A stretch of DNA of 64,000 bases, from positions 1-64,000 of the forward strand of contig MKUE01000124.1 of the NCBI GenBank assembly GCA_001897675.1. Reading direction: 5' to 3'. The translations under genes and the position numbers were made by a program. The stretch's first letter is position 1; every line of letters starts with the position of its first letter. This stretch comes from Thiobacillus sp. 65-1059. GTDB lineage: Bacteria; Pseudomonadota; Gammaproteobacteria; Burkholderiales; Thiobacillaceae. A model generated the notes under the pieces. It searched no databases. It was not told the DNA's origin and saw only the letters and a list, made by a program, of their open reading frames with translations. Positions 10,646 to 22,869 of the stretch are shown piece after piece.

Positions 10646-11677
10646 TCAGTGGAAGAGATGACCATACGGCGTCTGCATCATGGCGCCGACGACGACGATC
10701 CAGATGAGGGTGATGGGGATGAACACCTTCCAGCCGAGGCGCATGATCTGGTCGTAGCGATAGCGCGGGAAGGTGGCGCGGAACCACAGGAACAGGAACA
10801 GCACGAAACCGGTCTTCGCCAGCCACCAGACGATGCCGTCGGGCAGGAAAGTCACCGGCGACAGCCAGCCGCCGAGAAACATCAGGGTGGTGAGCGCCGA
10901 GACCAGGATCATGTTGGCGTATTCGGCGAGGAAGAACACCGCGAACGCCATGCCGGAATATTCGACGTGAAAGCCGGCGACGATCTCGGATTCGCCTTCG
11001 GCGACGTCGAACGGCGCGCGGTTGGTCTCGGCGACACCGGCAATCAGGTAGACGACGAACAAGGGAAACAGCGGCCAGATATACCACTGATGCAGCCCGC
11101 CTGTCTGGCCCTGCACGATATCGACCAGGTTGAGCGATTGCGATGCCATCAATACGCCGACCAGGGCAAAACCCATGGCGATTTCGTACGACACGATCTG
11201 CGCCGCCGAACGCATGGCGCCAAGGAAAGCGTATTTGGAGTTGGACGCCCAGCCCGCGATGATGACGCCGTAGACCCCCATCGAGGTGACTGCCAACACA
11301 TACAGCAGACCGGCGTCGATGTTGGCCAGCACCAGCGTATCGGTGAACGGAATCACCGCCCATGCCGCCAGCGCCGGCGCGATGGCGAGGATGGGGCCGA
11401 GGATGAACAGCCCGCGGCTGGCGCCGGCGGGAATGATGATTTCCTTCATCAGCAGTTTCACCGCATCGGCGATCGGCTGCAGCAGCCCCTGGAAGCCGAC
11501 GCGGTTGGGGCCGATGCGCACCTGCATCCAGCCGATGACTTTCCTTTCCGCGTAGGTGAGATAGGCCACGCCCAGCATCAGCGGCACCACCAGCGCCAGA
11601 ATCTTGATCAGCGTCCAGGCGACGGTTTGAATGGCAGCCCAGTCCATGCCCACGCTCTCCATGAGTCCTGCCTCCAT
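10646..11677 (-). CDS. nuoH: NADH-quinone oxidoreductase subunit H
   Basis: Membrane subunit that forms part of the quinone chamber of complex I, 343 residues. Conserved segments include [20 protein letters not shown] in the first cytoplasmic loop and [15 protein letters not shown], the acidic loop at the quinone channel. The ATG at 11677 overlaps the nuoG stop by one base (TGATG); a second ATG five codons in would give MESVG. The gene is followed by nuoI after eight bases. Confidence 0.96.
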   Translation of the reverse strand: MEAGLMESVGMDWAAIQTVAWTLIKILALVVPLMLGVAYLTYAERKVIGWMQVRIGPNRVGFQGLLQPIADAVKLLMKEIIIPAGASRGLFILGPILAIAPALAAWAVIPFTDTLVLANIDAGLLYVLAVTSMGVYGVIIAGWASNSKYAFLGAMRSAAQIVSYEIAMGFALVGVLMASQSLNLVDIVQGQTGGLHQWYIWPLFPLFVVYLIAGVAETNRAPFDVAEGESEIVAGFHVEYSGMAFAVFFLAEYANMILVSALTTLMFLGGWLSPVTFLPDGIVWWLAKTGFVLFLFLWFRATFPRYRYDQIMRLGWKVFIPITLIWIVVVGAMMQTPYGHLFH

Positions 11678-14052
11678 CAGACCGGCTCCGCCGTGATCGG
11701 GCCGAACATCGGCCCGAGGCCGGCCGTCAGCGGATGACCGCTGGGAATACGCACGCAGGTATCGGGCAACAGATCGTCGCGCTGCACTTTCAGGGTCAGC
11801 GCGCTTGCGGTCTGGCGCACCGAGACGCGGCCGTTTTCCTGCAGCCCCAGCCTGGCGATCAGGCGGCTGTGCATGCGCGCCACCGGCAGGGCCGCATCCA
11901 GCGTCATCTGCAGCGATGGCGAGCGGCGCACCACGGCGTCGGTTTGATAAATCGGCACCTCGGCGACGCGCTCCAGCCCGCCGCCAAGCGGCGGCGGCGC
12001 CACCGCCACACCGCTGACTTCATTGTTGAGGAAAGCCTGCACCGAGCCGGTGGGCGTCTCGCCCAGCGCGTCGCGCAGCACCTCTTTCGAATCATTGTGG
12101 TCGAACCCGGCCAGCCCCAGCAGGTTGCCCAGCACACGCAGCGCCTTCCAGGCCGGACGCGTTTCGCCGAGCGGCTTCACCACGGCACTGAAGCTCTGAA
12201 CCCTTCCTTCGGTGTTGACGAAGGTTCCCGAGGTTTCGGTCCACGGTGCGACCGGCAGCAGCACATCGGCGTAATCGAGCGATTTGCCTTTGTAGGGAGA
12301 CATCACCACGACAAACTCCGCTGCATCGATGCTGGTCATCGCGGATACCGGGTCGTGGGTATCGAGCTCGGCTTCCACGCCCAGCAGCAGATAGGCGCGC
12401 AACGGCCGGGCCAGCATCTGCTGCGCATTCAATCCCTTGATGGCGGGCTGTCCGAGCGGGCCGCAGCCGGGAATCGCACCCACCGCCACCGCGCCAACGC
12501 TGTTGGCCGCTTCGCCCAGCACGCCGAAGCTGGCACCCGCGAGCTTCGCCACTTCCTGCGCCAGAGCGTGAATCTGCGAATAGCCGGGGTGATGCTGCGC
12601 CATGTTGCCGAGAAAGACCGCGCGCGCCTCTCCACCTGAAGAGCCCGGGCCGCCGCCCGACAGGCTCTCGGCCATCTTGCGGGCGACGTCATCCACCGCG
12701 CCGTGCGCGGCGATATCGGGCACCGGCAGGTTTTTCAGTTCGGCCAAGGCGCGGCATACGCCTGCCAGCGCCGCAGCAAGCTGCGACGGCGCGACGATGC
12801 GCTTGGCGTGCACCTTGCCGAGGAATTCGTCTTCCGCCGCATTGATGAGGTTGAGCTGGCCGTACCAGCGCACCGACTCGCGGATGCGGTGCGCCATCAA
12901 CGGATGATCCTTGCGCAGGTTGGAGCCCACCACCAGCATGCGGTTGAGGCGCGACATGTAGGTCACCGGCATGCCCAGCCAGAAGCCGCCGCGCGCCTTG
13001 TCGTCGAGCGAGAAATCCGACTGCCGCAGACGATGGTCGACGTTGCCGCTGCCGAGGCCGCGCATCAGCTTCTGCAGCAGGAAAAGCTCTTCCGCCGGAC
13101 GATACGGCGTCGACAGCGCGCCGATCTGCCCGGCCGGGATCGATTTCAATTTGTCCGCCACATGTTCCAGCGCGGCCTGCCAGGTGGTTTCCACCCATTG
13201 CCCGTCCTGCTTGACCATAGGCTGGGTCAGGCGCTCGGGCGTGTTGAGACCTTCATAGGAAAAGCGGTCGCGGTCGGCCAGCCAGCATTCGTTGACGTCT
13301 TCGTTCTCGCGCGGCAGCACCCGCATCACCTTGTTGTCCTTGACGTGGACTTCGAGGTTGGAACCCAGGCTGTCGTGCGGGCTGATCGAGGCGCGGCGCG
13401 ACAGTTCCCAGGTGCGGGCGGTGTAGCGGAAGGGTTTGCTGGTCAGCGCGCCGACCGGGCACAGGTCGATGACGTTGCCCGACAGTTCGGACGCCACCTG
13501 GTTTTCCAGGAACGGCATCACTTCGGTGTGTTCGCCCCGCCCGGCCATGCCGAGTTCCATCACGCCGGCGATTTCCTGGCCGAAACGCACGCAGCGGCTG
13601 CAGTGAATGCAGCGCGTCATGTCGGTGGCGATGAGGGGGCCGAGATTCTTCTCGCGCACCACGCGCTTGACTTCCTGGTAACGCGACGACGACCCGCCGT
13701 AGCCCACCGCCAGATCCTGCAGGGTGCATTCGCCGCCCTGGTCGCAGATCGGGCAGTCGAGCGGATGGTTGATCAGCAGGAACTCCATCACGCTTTTTTG
13801 CGCATCGATCGCGTATTCCGAGCGCGTGTGCACTTTCATGCCGTCGGTCACCGGCGTGGCGCAGGCCGGCAGCGGTTTCGGCGCCTTCTCCACCTGAACC
13901 AGGCACATGCGGCAGTTGGCGGCGATCGACAGCTTCTTGTGATAACAGAAATGCGGAATCGTGATGCCGGCCTGATTCGCCGCATCCATGATGGTGTCGC
14001 CGCTTTCGACCTGCAGCGCGCGTCCGTCAATTTCGATATTAAGCGTAGCCAT
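11677..14052 (-). CDS. nuoG: NADH-quinone oxidoreductase subunit G
   Basis: Large peripheral-arm subunit of complex I, 791 residues from the ATG at 14052 ([11 protein letters not shown]). The N-terminal 2Fe-2S domain has C-x-x-C spacing in ANCRMC, followed by [11 protein letters not shown] and the [11 protein letters not shown] ligands of the N4/N5 clusters, then a molybdopterin-oxidoreductase-like domain. A long in-frame extension into the nuoF 3' end is not part of the gene. The C-terminal third is less conserved, as usual. The nuoH start overlaps its stop by one base. Confidence 0.96.
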   Translation of the reverse strand: MATLNIEIDGRALQVESGDTIMDAANQAGITIPHFCYHKKLSIAANCRMCLVQVEKAPKPLPACATPVTDGMKVHTRSEYAIDAQKSVMEFLLINHPLDCPICDQGGECTLQDLAVGYGGSSSRYQEVKRVVREKNLGPLIATDMTRCIHCSRCVRFGQEIAGVMELGMAGRGEHTEVMPFLENQVASELSGNVIDLCPVGALTSKPFRYTARTWELSRRASISPHDSLGSNLEVHVKDNKVMRVLPRENEDVNECWLADRDRFSYEGLNTPERLTQPMVKQDGQWVETTWQAALEHVADKLKSIPAGQIGALSTPYRPAEELFLLQKLMRGLGSGNVDHRLRQSDFSLDDKARGGFWLGMPVTYMSRLNRMLVVGSNLRKDHPLMAHRIRESVRWYGQLNLINAAEDEFLGKVHAKRIVAPSQLAAALAGVCRALAELKNLPVPDIAAHGAVDDVARKMAESLSGGGPGSSGGEARAVFLGNMAQHHPGYSQIHALAQEVAKLAGASFGVLGEAANSVGAVAVGAIPGCGPLGQPAIKGLNAQQMLARPLRAYLLLGVEAELDTHDPVSAMTSIDAAEFVVVMSPYKGKSLDYADVLLPVAPWTETSGTFVNTEGRVQSFSAVVKPLGETRPAWKALRVLGNLLGLAGFDHNDSKEVLRDALGETPTGSVQAFLNNEVSGVAVAPPPLGGGLERVAEVPIYQTDAVVRRSPSLQMTLDAALPVARMHSRLIARLGLQENGRVSVRQTASALTLKVQRDDLLPDTCVRIPSGHPLTAGLGPMFGPITAEPV

Positions 14053-14066
14053 CGTTACTATTCCGT

Positions 14067-15343
<1,277 letters not shown>

Positions 15344-15347
<4 letters not shown>

Positions 15348-15844
15348 TTCAGCTTGTCCAGCAGCTCGTCGATCTTCCCGGGGGTCAGGTGCGTGTGCAT
15401 CGCATGATTATTGTGCAGACACATCGGCGCATCGCCGCACGCTCCCATGCATTCGCCCTCCTTCAGGGTGAAGCGGCCGTCCTCGGTGGTTTCGCCAAAG
15501 CCGATGCCGAGCTTCCGCCTGAGATGCTCGGCAATCTCGTTCGCCCCCATCAGCGCGCACGGCAGATTGGTGCACACGGTGATCTTGTGGCGCCCCACCG
15601 GCTGGGTGTCGTACATGTTGTAAAACGTGGCGACCTCGTATGCGGCGATCGACGGCATCTCGAGGTAGTCCGCGACATACTCGATCAATTCCGGCTTGAG
15701 CCAGCCGCATTCGGTTTGCGCGATGCGCAACGCAGCCATTACCGCCGACTGCTTCTGCTCCGGCGGGTATTTGGCGATTTCGGCATCGATCAGTGCAAGG
15801 GATTCGGCACTCAGCCGCAGGCTGTTCAAGTCAGGATTGGCCAT
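15344..15844 (-). CDS. nuoE: NADH-quinone oxidoreductase subunit E
   Basis: Thioredoxin-like 2Fe-2S (N1a) subunit, 166 residues. The four cysteine ligands lie in CTNLPC and in [11 protein letters not shown]. It partners NuoF and NuoG in the NADH dehydrogenase module. The gene overlaps both neighbours: its ATG shares a base with the nuoD stop at 15844, and its stop overlaps nuoF by four bases, so the three are strongly coupled. Confidence 0.97.
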
Positions 15845-17097
15845 CAGCGGTCGATCTCTCCGAAAACGATATCCTGCGTGCCGATGATGGCAACGACGTC
15901 GGCGATCATGTGCCCACGGCTCATTTCATCGAGCGCGGCCAGATGCGCGTAGCCCGGCGCACGGATTTTCAGGCGGTAGGGTTTGTTGGCGCCGTCCGAC
16001 ACCAGATAGATGCCGAACTCGCCCTTGGGGTGCTCCACCGCGGCATAAGCTTCGCCCTCCGGCACGTGCATCCCCTCGGTAAAGAGCTTGAAGTGATGGA
16101 TCAGCTCTTCCATGTTCTGCTTCATGTCGATCCGCGCCGGCGGTGCAACCTTGTGATTGTCGACGATGACCGGGCCGGGATTTTTGCGCAGCCAGTCGAC
16201 ACACTGTCGGATGATGCGATTGGACTGGCGCATTTCCTCGATGCGCACCAGATAGCGGTCGTAGCAGTCGCCGTTGGTGCCGACCGGGATGTCGAAATCC
16301 ATGCGGTCGTAGACCTCGTAGGGCTGTTTCTTGCGCAGATCCCATTCGACGCCGGAACCGCGCAGCATGGGGCCGGTAAAACCCAGCGCCAGCGCGCGCT
16401 CGGGCGACACCACCCCGATGCCTACGGTGCGCTGCTTCCAGATGCGGTTGTCGGTCAGCAGGGTTTCGTATTCGTCGACATAGGTCGGGAAGCGGCGGGT
16501 GAAGTCCTCGATGAAGTCGAGCAGCGACCCCTGACGATTGGCGTTCATCGACTTCAGCGTCGCCTCGTTGCGGGTGTGCTGCGCCTGGTATTGCGGCATG
16601 CTGTCGGGCAGGTCGCGGTAGACCCCGCCGGGGCGGTAGTAGGCCGCATGCAGGCGCGCGCCGGAAACCGCCTCGTAGCAGTCCATCAGGTCTTCGCGTT
16701 CACGGAAGGCATACAGGAACACCGTCATCGCACCGACGTCGAGCGCATGCGCGCCCAGCCACAGCAGGTGGTTCAGTACGCGGGTGATCTCGTCGAACAT
16801 CACCCGGATGTATTGCGCGCGCTCGGGGACGTCGATCTGCAGCAGCTTCTCGATCGCCATCACGTAGGCGTGCTCGTTGACCATCATCGACACGTAGTCG
16901 AGACGGTCCATGTAGGGCACCGACTGCAGGAAGGTCTTGTGTTCGGCCAGCTTCTCGGTGGCGCGGTGCAGCAGGCCGATGTGCGGATCGGCGCGCTGGA
17001 TCACCTCGCCGTCCAGCTCCAGCACCAGGCGCAGCACGCCGTGCGCGGCCGGATGCTGCGGGCCGAAGTTCATGGTGTAGTTGCGGATTTCAGCCAT
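15844..17097 (-). CDS. nuoD: NADH-quinone oxidoreductase subunit D
   Basis: The 49-kDa-type quinone-chamber subunit of complex I, 417 residues, related to the large subunit of NiFe hydrogenases. The N-terminus carries the typical [22 protein letters not shown] stretch with the quinone-binding His, and the [24 protein letters not shown] segment is conserved. NuoC and NuoD are separate genes here, not the fused NuoCD of enterobacteria. The start shares a base with the nuoC stop. Confidence 0.97.
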   Translation of the reverse strand: MAEIRNYTMNFGPQHPAAHGVLRLVLELDGEVIQRADPHIGLLHRATEKLAEHKTFLQSVPYMDRLDYVSMMVNEHAYVMAIEKLLQIDVPERAQYIRVMFDEITRVLNHLLWLGAHALDVGAMTVFLYAFREREDLMDCYEAVSGARLHAAYYRPGGVYRDLPDSMPQYQAQHTRNEATLKSMNANRQGSLLDFIEDFTRRFPTYVDEYETLLTDNRIWKQRTVGIGVVSPERALALGFTGPMLRGSGVEWDLRKKQPYEVYDRMDFDIPVGTNGDCYDRYLVRIEEMRQSNRIIRQCVDWLRKNPGPVIVDNHKVAPPARIDMKQNMEELIHHFKLFTEGMHVPEGEAYAAVEHPKGEFGIYLVSDGANKPYRLKIRAPGYAHLAALDEMSRGHMIADVVAIIGTQDIVFGEIDR

Positions 17098-17696
17098 TAG
17101 CGCCCTGCCCCGTAGCTTTCGTCGCGCACGATGCGCGGCACGATTTCGCGCGGCTCGATCGACACCGGCTGGTAAATCACCCGCTGCTGGGTCGGGTCGT
17201 AGCGCATCTCGACGTTGCCCGACAAGGGGAAGTCCTTGCGGAACGGGTGGCCGATGAAGCCGTAGTCGGTGAGAATGCGGCGCAGGTCGGGATGGCCTTC
17301 GAACACGATGCCGTACAGGTCGAAGGCTTCGCGCTCGAACCAGTTGGCGGCCGGCCAGGTGTCGACCATCGACGCCACCACCGGCAGATCATCGTCGGGG
17401 CAGAACACGCGTACCCGCACGCGCCGGTTGTTGGCCACCGACAGCAGATGCGCCACCACGGCAAAGCGCGAACCGTCCCATGCGCCGTCGCCGTAATCCG
17501 AATAATCCATGCCGCACAGATCGATCAACTGCTCGAAGCGGCAGTCGGGATGATCGCGCAGTGCGAGCATGGCGGACGCATACGCCTGCGGCTTGACGAC
17601 GAGCGTCAGCTCCCCTAGCCGTTCGGTGACCTGGGCGAGCGCATCGCCAAGAACGTTATGCAGGCAAAGAGAATAGGACTCCAGCGTCGTGGCCAT
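17097..17696 (-). CDS. nuoC: NADH-quinone oxidoreductase subunit C
   Basis: The 30-kDa-type peripheral-arm subunit of complex I, 199 residues. The signature [22 protein letters not shown] and the following [12 protein letters not shown] are intact. It structurally clamps NuoD. The gene starts nine bases after the nuoB stop and shares its last base with nuoD. Confidence 0.97.
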   Translation of the reverse strand: MATTLESYSLCLHNVLGDALAQVTERLGELTLVVKPQAYASAMLALRDHPDCRFEQLIDLCGMDYSDYGDGAWDGSRFAVVAHLLSVANNRRVRVRVFCPDDDLPVVASMVDTWPAANWFEREAFDLYGIVFEGHPDLRRILTDYGFIGHPFRKDFPLSGNVEMRYDPTQQRVIYQPVSIEPREIVPRIVRDESYGAGR

Positions 17697-17705
17697 AAGT
17701 GACGT

Positions 17706-18182
17706 TTAACGGGCGATGGTGTTGGTGCGGCGGATCTTGTTCTGCAGCTGGATGATGCCGAACAACAATGCCTCCGCTGTGGGCGGGCAACCGGGAACGT
17801 AGATGTCCACCGGCACGATGCGATCGCAGCCACGTACCACCGAATAGGAGTAATGATAATAGCCCCCGCCGTTGGCGCACGAGCCCATGGAAATCACCCA
17901 GCGGGGTTCGGCCATCTGGTCGTAGACCTTGCGCAGCGCGGGCGCCATCTTGTTGCAGAGCGTCCCTGCCACGATCATCACGTCGGACTGCCGCGGGCTG
18001 GGGCGGAACACGATGCCGAAGCGATCGAGATCGTAGCGTGCGGCACCGGCGTGCATCATCTCCACCGCGCAACACGCCAGCCCAAAGGTCATCGGCCACA
18101 TCGAGCCGGTGCGCATATAGTTGATCAGCTGGTCGGCTTTGGTGGTGACGAACCCCTGCTCGAGGACGCCTTCGATGCTCAT
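17706..18182 (-). CDS. nuoB: NADH-quinone oxidoreductase subunit B
   Basis: Subunit carrying the terminal 4Fe-4S cluster N2, which reduces quinone; 158 residues. The four ligands are C37, C38, C102 and C132, in [16 protein letters not shown] and PGCPPTAE. The adjacent cysteine pair is the hallmark of the N2 site. The gap to nuoA (100 bases) is the longest inside the operon, but no promoter or terminator stands out in it. Confidence 0.97.
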   Translation of the reverse strand: MSIEGVLEQGFVTTKADQLINYMRTGSMWPMTFGLACCAVEMMHAGAARYDLDRFGIVFRPSPRQSDVMIVAGTLCNKMAPALRKVYDQMAEPRWVISMGSCANGGGYYHYSYSVVRGCDRIVPVDIYVPGCPPTAEALLFGIIQLQNKIRRTNTIAR

Positions 18183-18282
18183 GCCGCCCGCTCCGCACGC
18201 ATCGCGCCAGAATTCGCGCCGCGGACATCGGGGCCGGCCCCGATGCCGCGCACGGGACCACTCGCCCGGCGATTCAAAGACC

Positions 18283-18639
18283 CTATTCCCATTCCAGCGC
18301 CCCCTTCATCCATTCGTAGATGAAGCCAACGACCAGAATCCCGAGGAATACCATCATGGCAACGAAGCCCGCCAGGCCAATTTCCTCCAGCACGATGGCC
18401 CAAGGGAAAAGAAAGGCAATTTCCAGGTCGAACAGGATGAAAAGAATGGCGACCAGATAGTAGCGCACGTCGAATTTCATGCGCGCGTCCTCGAACGCCT
18501 CGAAGCCGCATTCGTAGGGAGAGAGTTTTTCGCTGTCAGGGCGATGCGGCGCCAGCAGGCCACCTGCAATGATGGGGCCGACACCGAAAGCCAGCCCGAC
18601 CAAAATGAACAGCAGAATGGGGAGATAGTTCTCCAGCAC
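18283..18639 (-). CDS. nuoA: NADH-quinone oxidoreductase subunit A
   Basis: First gene of the complex I operon, 118 residues with three transmembrane helices. The conserved [36 protein letters not shown] region, seen across residues 40-75 and rich in the functional acidic residues, is intact. A sigma-70-like promoter lies about 50-80 bases upstream, and tRNA-Leu and secG precede it on the same strand. Confidence 0.97.
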   Translation of the reverse strand: MLENYLPILLFILVGLAFGVGPIIAGGLLAPHRPDSEKLSPYECGFEAFEDARMKFDVRYYLVAILFILFDLEIAFLFPWAIVLEEIGLAGFVAMMVFLGILVVGFIYEWMKGALEWE

Positions 18640-18690
18640 CGTGGTCCTCCGACTATGCCCGAGTGCGAGCTGTTGAGTGATTATGACCGC

Positions 18691-18720
18691 AGTGTATTAG
18701 CGCCACGCGCACACTGTCAA
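18691..18720 (-). promoter_or_regulatory. Sigma-70-type promoter of the nuo operon
   Basis: On the minus strand a perfect TTGACA (-35) is followed 18 bases later by TACACT (-10; a TAATAC overlaps it with a shorter spacer). The predicted start of transcription is near 18683, about 44 bases before the nuoA start codon at 18639. No other good promoter was seen between tRNA-Leu and nuoA. Confidence 0.6.
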
Positions 18721-18800
18721 GCTGAAAAACTACCGATTTCCCCTGATTAATCAAAAGCTTATCAAATAGCAACAGCTGATGAATCAATCAGGAAATTTGA

Positions 18801-18885
18801 TGGTGCCGACGGCGAGACTCGAACTCGCACGACCAAGGTCACTACCCCCTCAAGATAGCGTGTCTACCAATTCCACCACGTCGGC
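18801..18885 (-). tRNA. tRNA-Leu (anticodon GAG), CCA encoded
   Basis: The 85-base minus-strand sequence begins GCCGACGTGGTGGAATTGG and ends with an encoded CCA. It has the acceptor stem GCCGACG/CGTCGGC, the class II long variable arm and the TTCGAGTCT loop region. The anticodon loop TTGAGGG, flanked by CTATC and GGTAG, gives anticodon GAG, reading CUC and CUU. The closest remembered homologue is E. coli tRNA-Leu(GAG). It lies 33 bases after secG and upstream of the nuo promoter. Confidence 0.96.
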
Positions 18886-18918
18886 CAAAGGGCATGCGCC
18901 CAGATTTGTACTGCTGAT

Positions 18919-19263
18919 TTACTGCGGGATGGCCCCCGCTTTCGAGCCGGCATTCTGGTCCGCAGCCGGAGTAGCCGGCTGCGTCGCCGGTGCCGGCACC
19001 GCCGTCCGATCCAGCACGCTGGACGGCTTATGCTGCTGCAGCCCGAAATAGGCCAGGCCCAGGCTGGTCAGAAAGAACAGGGTCGCCACAACGGCCGTGC
19101 TGCGGCTCAGGAAATTGGCCGAACCGCTGGCGCCGAACAGGCTCCCGGCAGACCCGCTACCGAATGCGGCGCCCATGTCCGCGCCCTTGCCGTGCTGCAG
19201 CAACACCAGCGCAATGACGGCAAGCGCTACGATGACATGAACGATCCAGACCAGTGTTTCCAT
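18919..19263 (-). CDS. secG: Protein translocase subunit SecG
   Basis: Small accessory subunit of the SecYEG translocon in the inner membrane, 114 residues. Two transmembrane helices (about residues 2-20 and 55-74) flank the conserved loop [32 protein letters not shown]. The last 40 residues are a proline- and alanine-rich tail, as in other proteobacteria. It sits 12 bases after tpiA and before tRNA-Leu, a common arrangement in this class. Confidence 0.95.
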   Translation of the reverse strand: METLVWIVHVIVALAVIALVLLQHGKGADMGAAFGSGSAGSLFGASGSANFLSRSTAVVATLFFLTSLGLAYFGLQQHKPSSVLDRTAVPAPATQPATPAADQNAGSKAGAIPQ

Positions 19264-19275
19264 AAATTTTGATTC

Positions 19276-20022
19276 TTACTTGGCGGCTGCTTGGCAAATC
19301 GCGATGAACTCGTCGGCAACCAGAGAAGCACCGCCAATCAGGCCGCCGTCGATATCCGGCTGAGCCATCAATTCTGCCGCATTCGCGGCTTTTACGCTAC
19401 CCCCGTACTGGATCACCAGACCATCCGCCACGCCGGCATCGAGGGCGGCAATCTTGCCGCGGATGAATGCGTGCACGGCCTGGGCCTGCTCCGGCGTGGC
19501 GGTTTTTCCGGTGCCGATCGCCCACACGGGTTCGTAGGCAACTACCGCCCCGGCCAAGGACGCCACGCCGGCAGCCTTGATCACGGCATCGAGCTGGCGT
19601 GCGACGACCGCTTCGGTCACGCCCGACTCGCGCTCGGCCAGCGATTCGCCCACGCACAGGATGGGCGTCAGGCCGGCCGCCTGTGCGGCCATGTATTTTC
19701 CGGCCACCAGCTCGTCGGTCTCACCATACAGGCTGCGCCGCTCGGAATGGCCGACGATCACATAGCTGCAACCGAAATCGAGCAGCATGGCGGCGGACAC
19801 TTCACCGGTAAACGCGCCCTTGGCCTGCTCGGATACGTTTTGCGCGCCCCAGGCAATGGATGACTCGGCAAGTGCGGCCTGCGCTTGTGCCAGATACGGG
19901 AAGGGGACGCAAACGACTGCCTCGATGCCGGCCAGTGCCGGCTTGAGTGCAGACAGCAACGCGGCATTCTCGGCCAGGTTGCCGTGCATTTTCCAGTTAC
20001 CGGCTACGAGCTTCTTGCGCAT
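19276..20022 (-). CDS. tpiA: Triosephosphate isomerase
   Basis: Interconverts glyceraldehyde 3-phosphate and dihydroxyacetone phosphate in glycolysis and the Calvin cycle. The protein is 248 residues from the ATG at 20022 ([14 protein letters not shown]), which supplies the active-site N9 and K11. The catalytic His lies in VIVGHSERR and the catalytic Glu in [12 protein letters not shown], with the phosphate-gripping loop after it. A longer in-frame ATG start at 20061 would precede the family N-terminus and overlap the promoter, so it was not chosen. Confidence 0.96.
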   Translation of the reverse strand: MRKKLVAGNWKMHGNLAENAALLSALKPALAGIEAVVCVPFPYLAQAQAALAESSIAWGAQNVSEQAKGAFTGEVSAAMLLDFGCSYVIVGHSERRSLYGETDELVAGKYMAAQAAGLTPILCVGESLAERESGVTEAVVARQLDAVIKAAGVASLAGAVVAYEPVWAIGTGKTATPEQAQAVHAFIRGKIAALDAGVADGLVIQYGGSVKAANAAELMAQPDIDGGLIGGASLVADEFIAICQAAAK

Positions 20023-20048
20023 GGGAATCCGCCAAACAAAAGTGCGCG

Positions 20049-20077
20049 ATGGTAAGCGCAACGCGCCCGCAGGTCAA
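20049..20077 (-). promoter_or_regulatory. Probable sigma-70 promoter of tpiA
   Basis: The minus strand has TTGACC (-35, five of six matches) and TACCAT (-10, four of six) separated by exactly 17 bases. The predicted start is about 20 bases upstream of the tpiA ATG. It would separate tpiA-secG-tRNA-Leu from pstB transcription. Confidence 0.5.
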
Positions 20078-20107
20078 CCGCCGGGCGCGCTGCCATGGGA
20101 AAGGCAA

Positions 20108-20890
20108 TCAGCCGAACCGGCCGGTAATGTAGTCTTCGGTCTGCTTTTTGCCCGGCCGCATGAAGATGGTGCCGGTCTCGTTGAACTCGACGAGTTCGCC
20201 CAGGTACATGAAGGCGGTGTAGTCGGAAATCCGCGCGGCCTGCTGCATGTTGTGGGTGACGATGGCGATGGTGTAATCGTTTTTCAACTCGTTGATGAGT
20301 TCCTCGATTTTCGCTGTGGAAATCGGATCCAGCGCCGAGGTCGGCTCGTCCAGCAGCACGATTTCCGGCTTCACCGCGACCGCACGCGCAATGCACAGGC
20401 GCTGCTGCTGGCCGCCCGAAAGCGACAGACCGCTTTTCTGCAGCTTGTCTTTCACCTCGCCCCATAGGGCGGCCTTGTTCAGCGCCCATTCGACACGATC
20501 GTCCATTGCGCTTTTGGACATGCGCTCATACAGACGTACGCCGAACGCGATGTTTTCATAGATCGTCATGGGAAAAGGCGTCGGCTTCTGGAACACCATG
20601 CCGATCTTGGCGCGCACCAGATTCACGTCCTGGCTCTTGTCGAGCAGATTTTTGCCATGCACCAGGATCTGGCCTTCCGCGCGCTGCCCCGGATACAAGT
20701 CATACATGCGATTGAAGGTGCGCAGCAGGGTCGATTTGCCGCAGCCCGACGGCCCGATGAAAGCCGTCACCTTCTTGTTGACGATATCCAGATTGATGTT
20801 GTTGAGGCCTTTGAAATCGCCATAGAAGAAATCCAGGTTGCGCACCTGCATGGCAGCATTTTCGCCGGTTGGCATGGCTAGATCGGGCAT
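20108..20890 (-). CDS. pstB: Phosphate import ATP-binding protein PstB
   Basis: ATPase of the high-affinity phosphate ABC importer, on the cytoplasmic face of the inner membrane; 260 residues. Walker A is GPSGCGKST (residues 46-54), the ABC signature is LSGGQQQR, and Walker B is [13 protein letters not shown]. The C-terminal [21 protein letters not shown] region is typical of PstB. It is the last gene of pstSCAB and lies 18 bases after pstA. No phoU follows it; tpiA does. Confidence 0.97.
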   Translation of the reverse strand: MPDLAMPTGENAAMQVRNLDFFYGDFKGLNNINLDIVNKKVTAFIGPSGCGKSTLLRTFNRMYDLYPGQRAEGQILVHGKNLLDKSQDVNLVRAKIGMVFQKPTPFPMTIYENIAFGVRLYERMSKSAMDDRVEWALNKAALWGEVKDKLQKSGLSLSGGQQQRLCIARAVAVKPEIVLLDEPTSALDPISTAKIEELINELKNDYTIAIVTHNMQQAARISDYTAFMYLGELVEFNETGTIFMRPGKKQTEDYITGRFG

Positions 20891-20908
20891 CGGAAAGCTC
20901 CGGGGAAA

Positions 20909-21769
20909 TTAACGTTTGTCTTTGTTGCGGAAAACGACGCGCACACCGATGTTGACCACCAGCACCAGCAAGGCGATCAGCAGCGCCCCGCCCCAGGCCA
21001 GGCCCACCCAATTGTCATACGGGCTCAGTGCGAACTGATAGATCACCACCGGCAGGTTGCCCATGGGTTCCGCCATATTGGTGCTGAAGAACTGGTTGTT
21101 CAGCGCAGTGAACAGCAGCGGCGCGGTCTCGCCGGTGATACGCGCCATCGCCAGCAATACGCCTGTCACCACGCCCGACTTGACCGCAGGCAGCGTCACC
21201 CTGAGCGAGACCTGCCAGCGCGGCGCGCCCACTGCAAATGCCGCTTCACGCAGGCTGGTCGGCACCAGCTTCAACATGTTTTCGGTGGTCCGCACGACCA
21301 CCGGGATGGCGATCAGCGCCAGCGCCAGCGACCCGGCCCAGCCGGAAAAACCGCCGGTGGTCGCCACAAAAAGCGCGTAGACGAACAGGCCGATGACGAT
21401 GGAGGGCGCCGACAGCATGATGTCGGTCATGAAGCGGGTCAGCGAGGCGAACCGCGAAATGCGTCCGAATTCGGCCAGATAGATTCCCGCCAGAATGCCG
21501 ATCGGCGTCGAGATCAGCATGGAAAACAGCAGGATGAGGCCGCTGCCGACAATGGCATTGCGCAAGCCGCCGCCTTCGGAGCCTGGCGCAGGCGTATCCT
21601 GGGTAAACAGATCCCAGCTCAGCGCGGCAAAGCCCTTGGAAAACAAGGTCCACAAAATCCACAGCAGCGCGATCAGCCCCAGGCTCATCGCCACCATGGA
21701 CAGGGTGATGCCGATGCGGTTGATCCAGATACGGCGGGTGTACAGGCTCATCATGGCGGTTTTCCTCAC
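20909..21769 (-). CDS. pstA: Phosphate ABC transporter permease PstA
   Basis: Inner-membrane permease of the Pst phosphate importer, 286 residues with six predicted helices. The EAA loop, which docks to PstB, is recognisable in [22 protein letters not shown]. An ATG six codons downstream (MSLYTRR, 21751) is an equally possible start. It overlaps the end of pstC by four bases, consistent with paired expression of the two permeases. Confidence 0.95.
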   Translation of the reverse strand: MRKTAMMSLYTRRIWINRIGITLSMVAMSLGLIALLWILWTLFSKGFAALSWDLFTQDTPAPGSEGGGLRNAIVGSGLILLFSMLISTPIGILAGIYLAEFGRISRFASLTRFMTDIMLSAPSIVIGLFVYALFVATTGGFSGWAGSLALALIAIPVVVRTTENMLKLVPTSLREAAFAVGAPRWQVSLRVTLPAVKSGVVTGVLLAMARITGETAPLLFTALNNQFFSTNMAEPMGNLPVVIYQFALSPYDNWVGLAWGGALLIALLVLVVNIGVRVVFRNKDKR

Positions 21770-22743
21770 AGACCTTCCGAGCCCATGCTGCGGCTGATGA
21801 GCCAGCGCGAAATCGCCAGCACGACAAAGGTGATGACGAACAGCACCAGGCCCAGCGCAAACAGGGAGGCGATATGCAGGCCTGGGTCCGCCTCGCCGAA
21901 TTCGTTGGCCAGGGTGGAAGCAATCGAGGTGCCGGGCGCGAACAAGCTGCCGTTGATGCGGTTGGCGTTACCGATCACGAAGGTGACGGCCATGGTCTCG
22001 CCCAGTGCGCGCCCCAAGCCCAGCATGATGCCGCCGATGACGCCGACGCGCGTGTAGGGCAGCACGACGTTGCGCACCACCTCCCAGGTAGTGCAGCCGA
22101 TGCCGTAGGCCGATTCCTTCAGCACATGCGGCACGGTCTCGAACACATCGCGCATCACCGAGGCGATAAAAGGGATGACCATCAGCGCCAGCACAATGCT
22201 GGCGGCGAGAATGCCGACTCCGATGGGTGGCCCGGAGAACCAGCCGCCGATGACCGGAACATCGCCCAGCAGTGCCTGCAACGGCGGCTGGACGTATTCG
22301 GCGAACAGGGGGGCGAACACGAACAGCCCCCAGATGCCGTACACGATGGAAGGAATGCCCGCCAGCAATTCGATCGCGGTGCCCAGAGGACGGCGCAGCC
22401 AGACCGGGCAGGTTTCGGTCAGGAACAAGGCGATACCGAAACTGATCGGCACGGCAATCAGCAGCGCCAGCACGGACGTCACCACCGTGCCGTAAATGGC
22501 CGCCAGCGCGCCGTACTGATCGTCAGGCACGCTCCAGATGTTGGTCCAGAGGAAAGCCGGGCCGAATGTCTTGAGGGTGGGCCAGGCCTCGAGGGTAAGC
22601 GACACCAGAATACCCACCAGCGCCGCCAGAACGACAAAGGCGAAAAACTGGGTGGAATAATGGAAAATTCTGTCCTGCAACCGAAATCGTCTGACCTGCT
22701 GGGCATGCAGGTCGATTCCGGCGGATGCGCTGGGCTCGCTCAC
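21766..22743 (-). CDS. pstC: Phosphate ABC transporter permease PstC
   Basis: Second permease of the Pst importer, about 325 residues from the GTG at 22743 ([11 protein letters not shown]). A longer frame opens at 22794, but its first codons lie inside a perfect intergenic hairpin, so the GTG start is preferred. Helices begin near residue 32 of this version. The EAA-type loop is in [23 protein letters not shown]. Its stop overlaps the pstA start. Confidence 0.92.
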   Translation of the reverse strand: MSEPSASAGIDLHAQQVRRFRLQDRIFHYSTQFFAFVVLAALVGILVSLTLEAWPTLKTFGPAFLWTNIWSVPDDQYGALAAIYGTVVTSVLALLIAVPISFGIALFLTETCPVWLRRPLGTAIELLAGIPSIVYGIWGLFVFAPLFAEYVQPPLQALLGDVPVIGGWFSGPPIGVGILAASIVLALMVIPFIASVMRDVFETVPHVLKESAYGIGCTTWEVVRNVVLPYTRVGVIGGIMLGLGRALGETMAVTFVIGNANRINGSLFAPGTSIASTLANEFGEADPGLHIASLFALGLVLFVITFVVLAISRWLISRSMGSEGL

Positions 22744-22774
22744 GGTGGGGTGCCTATCGGTTCGATTTTTTATC

Positions 22775-22840
22775 TGCCAAAGCAGCCGCCGCAAGGCAGC
22801 TGCTTTGGCAGAGCGCCGGGGGCGGCACGCCGCCCCCGGC
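22775..22840 (-). promoter_or_regulatory. Tandem hairpins between pstS and pstC
   Basis: Two perfect inverted repeats lie side by side: TGCCAAAGCAGC (22775-22786) with GCTGCTTTGGCA (22799-22810), and GCCGGGGGCGG (22815-22825) with CCGCCCCCGGC (22830-22840). Neither is followed by a T-run in the minus-strand transcript, so they are not classic terminators. In many pst operons such structures stabilise the upstream pstS mRNA and reduce read-through, which fits a binding protein needed in excess. Confidence 0.75.
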
Positions 22841-22869
22841 CAATCATCTAATCAGTCAATCCAGATGCC

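Noticed and set aside
22744-22794. Upstream extension of pstC to an ATG at 22794
   Set aside because: The first codons lie in the perfect hairpin arm, and the GTG at 22743 gives the usual PstC N-terminus.
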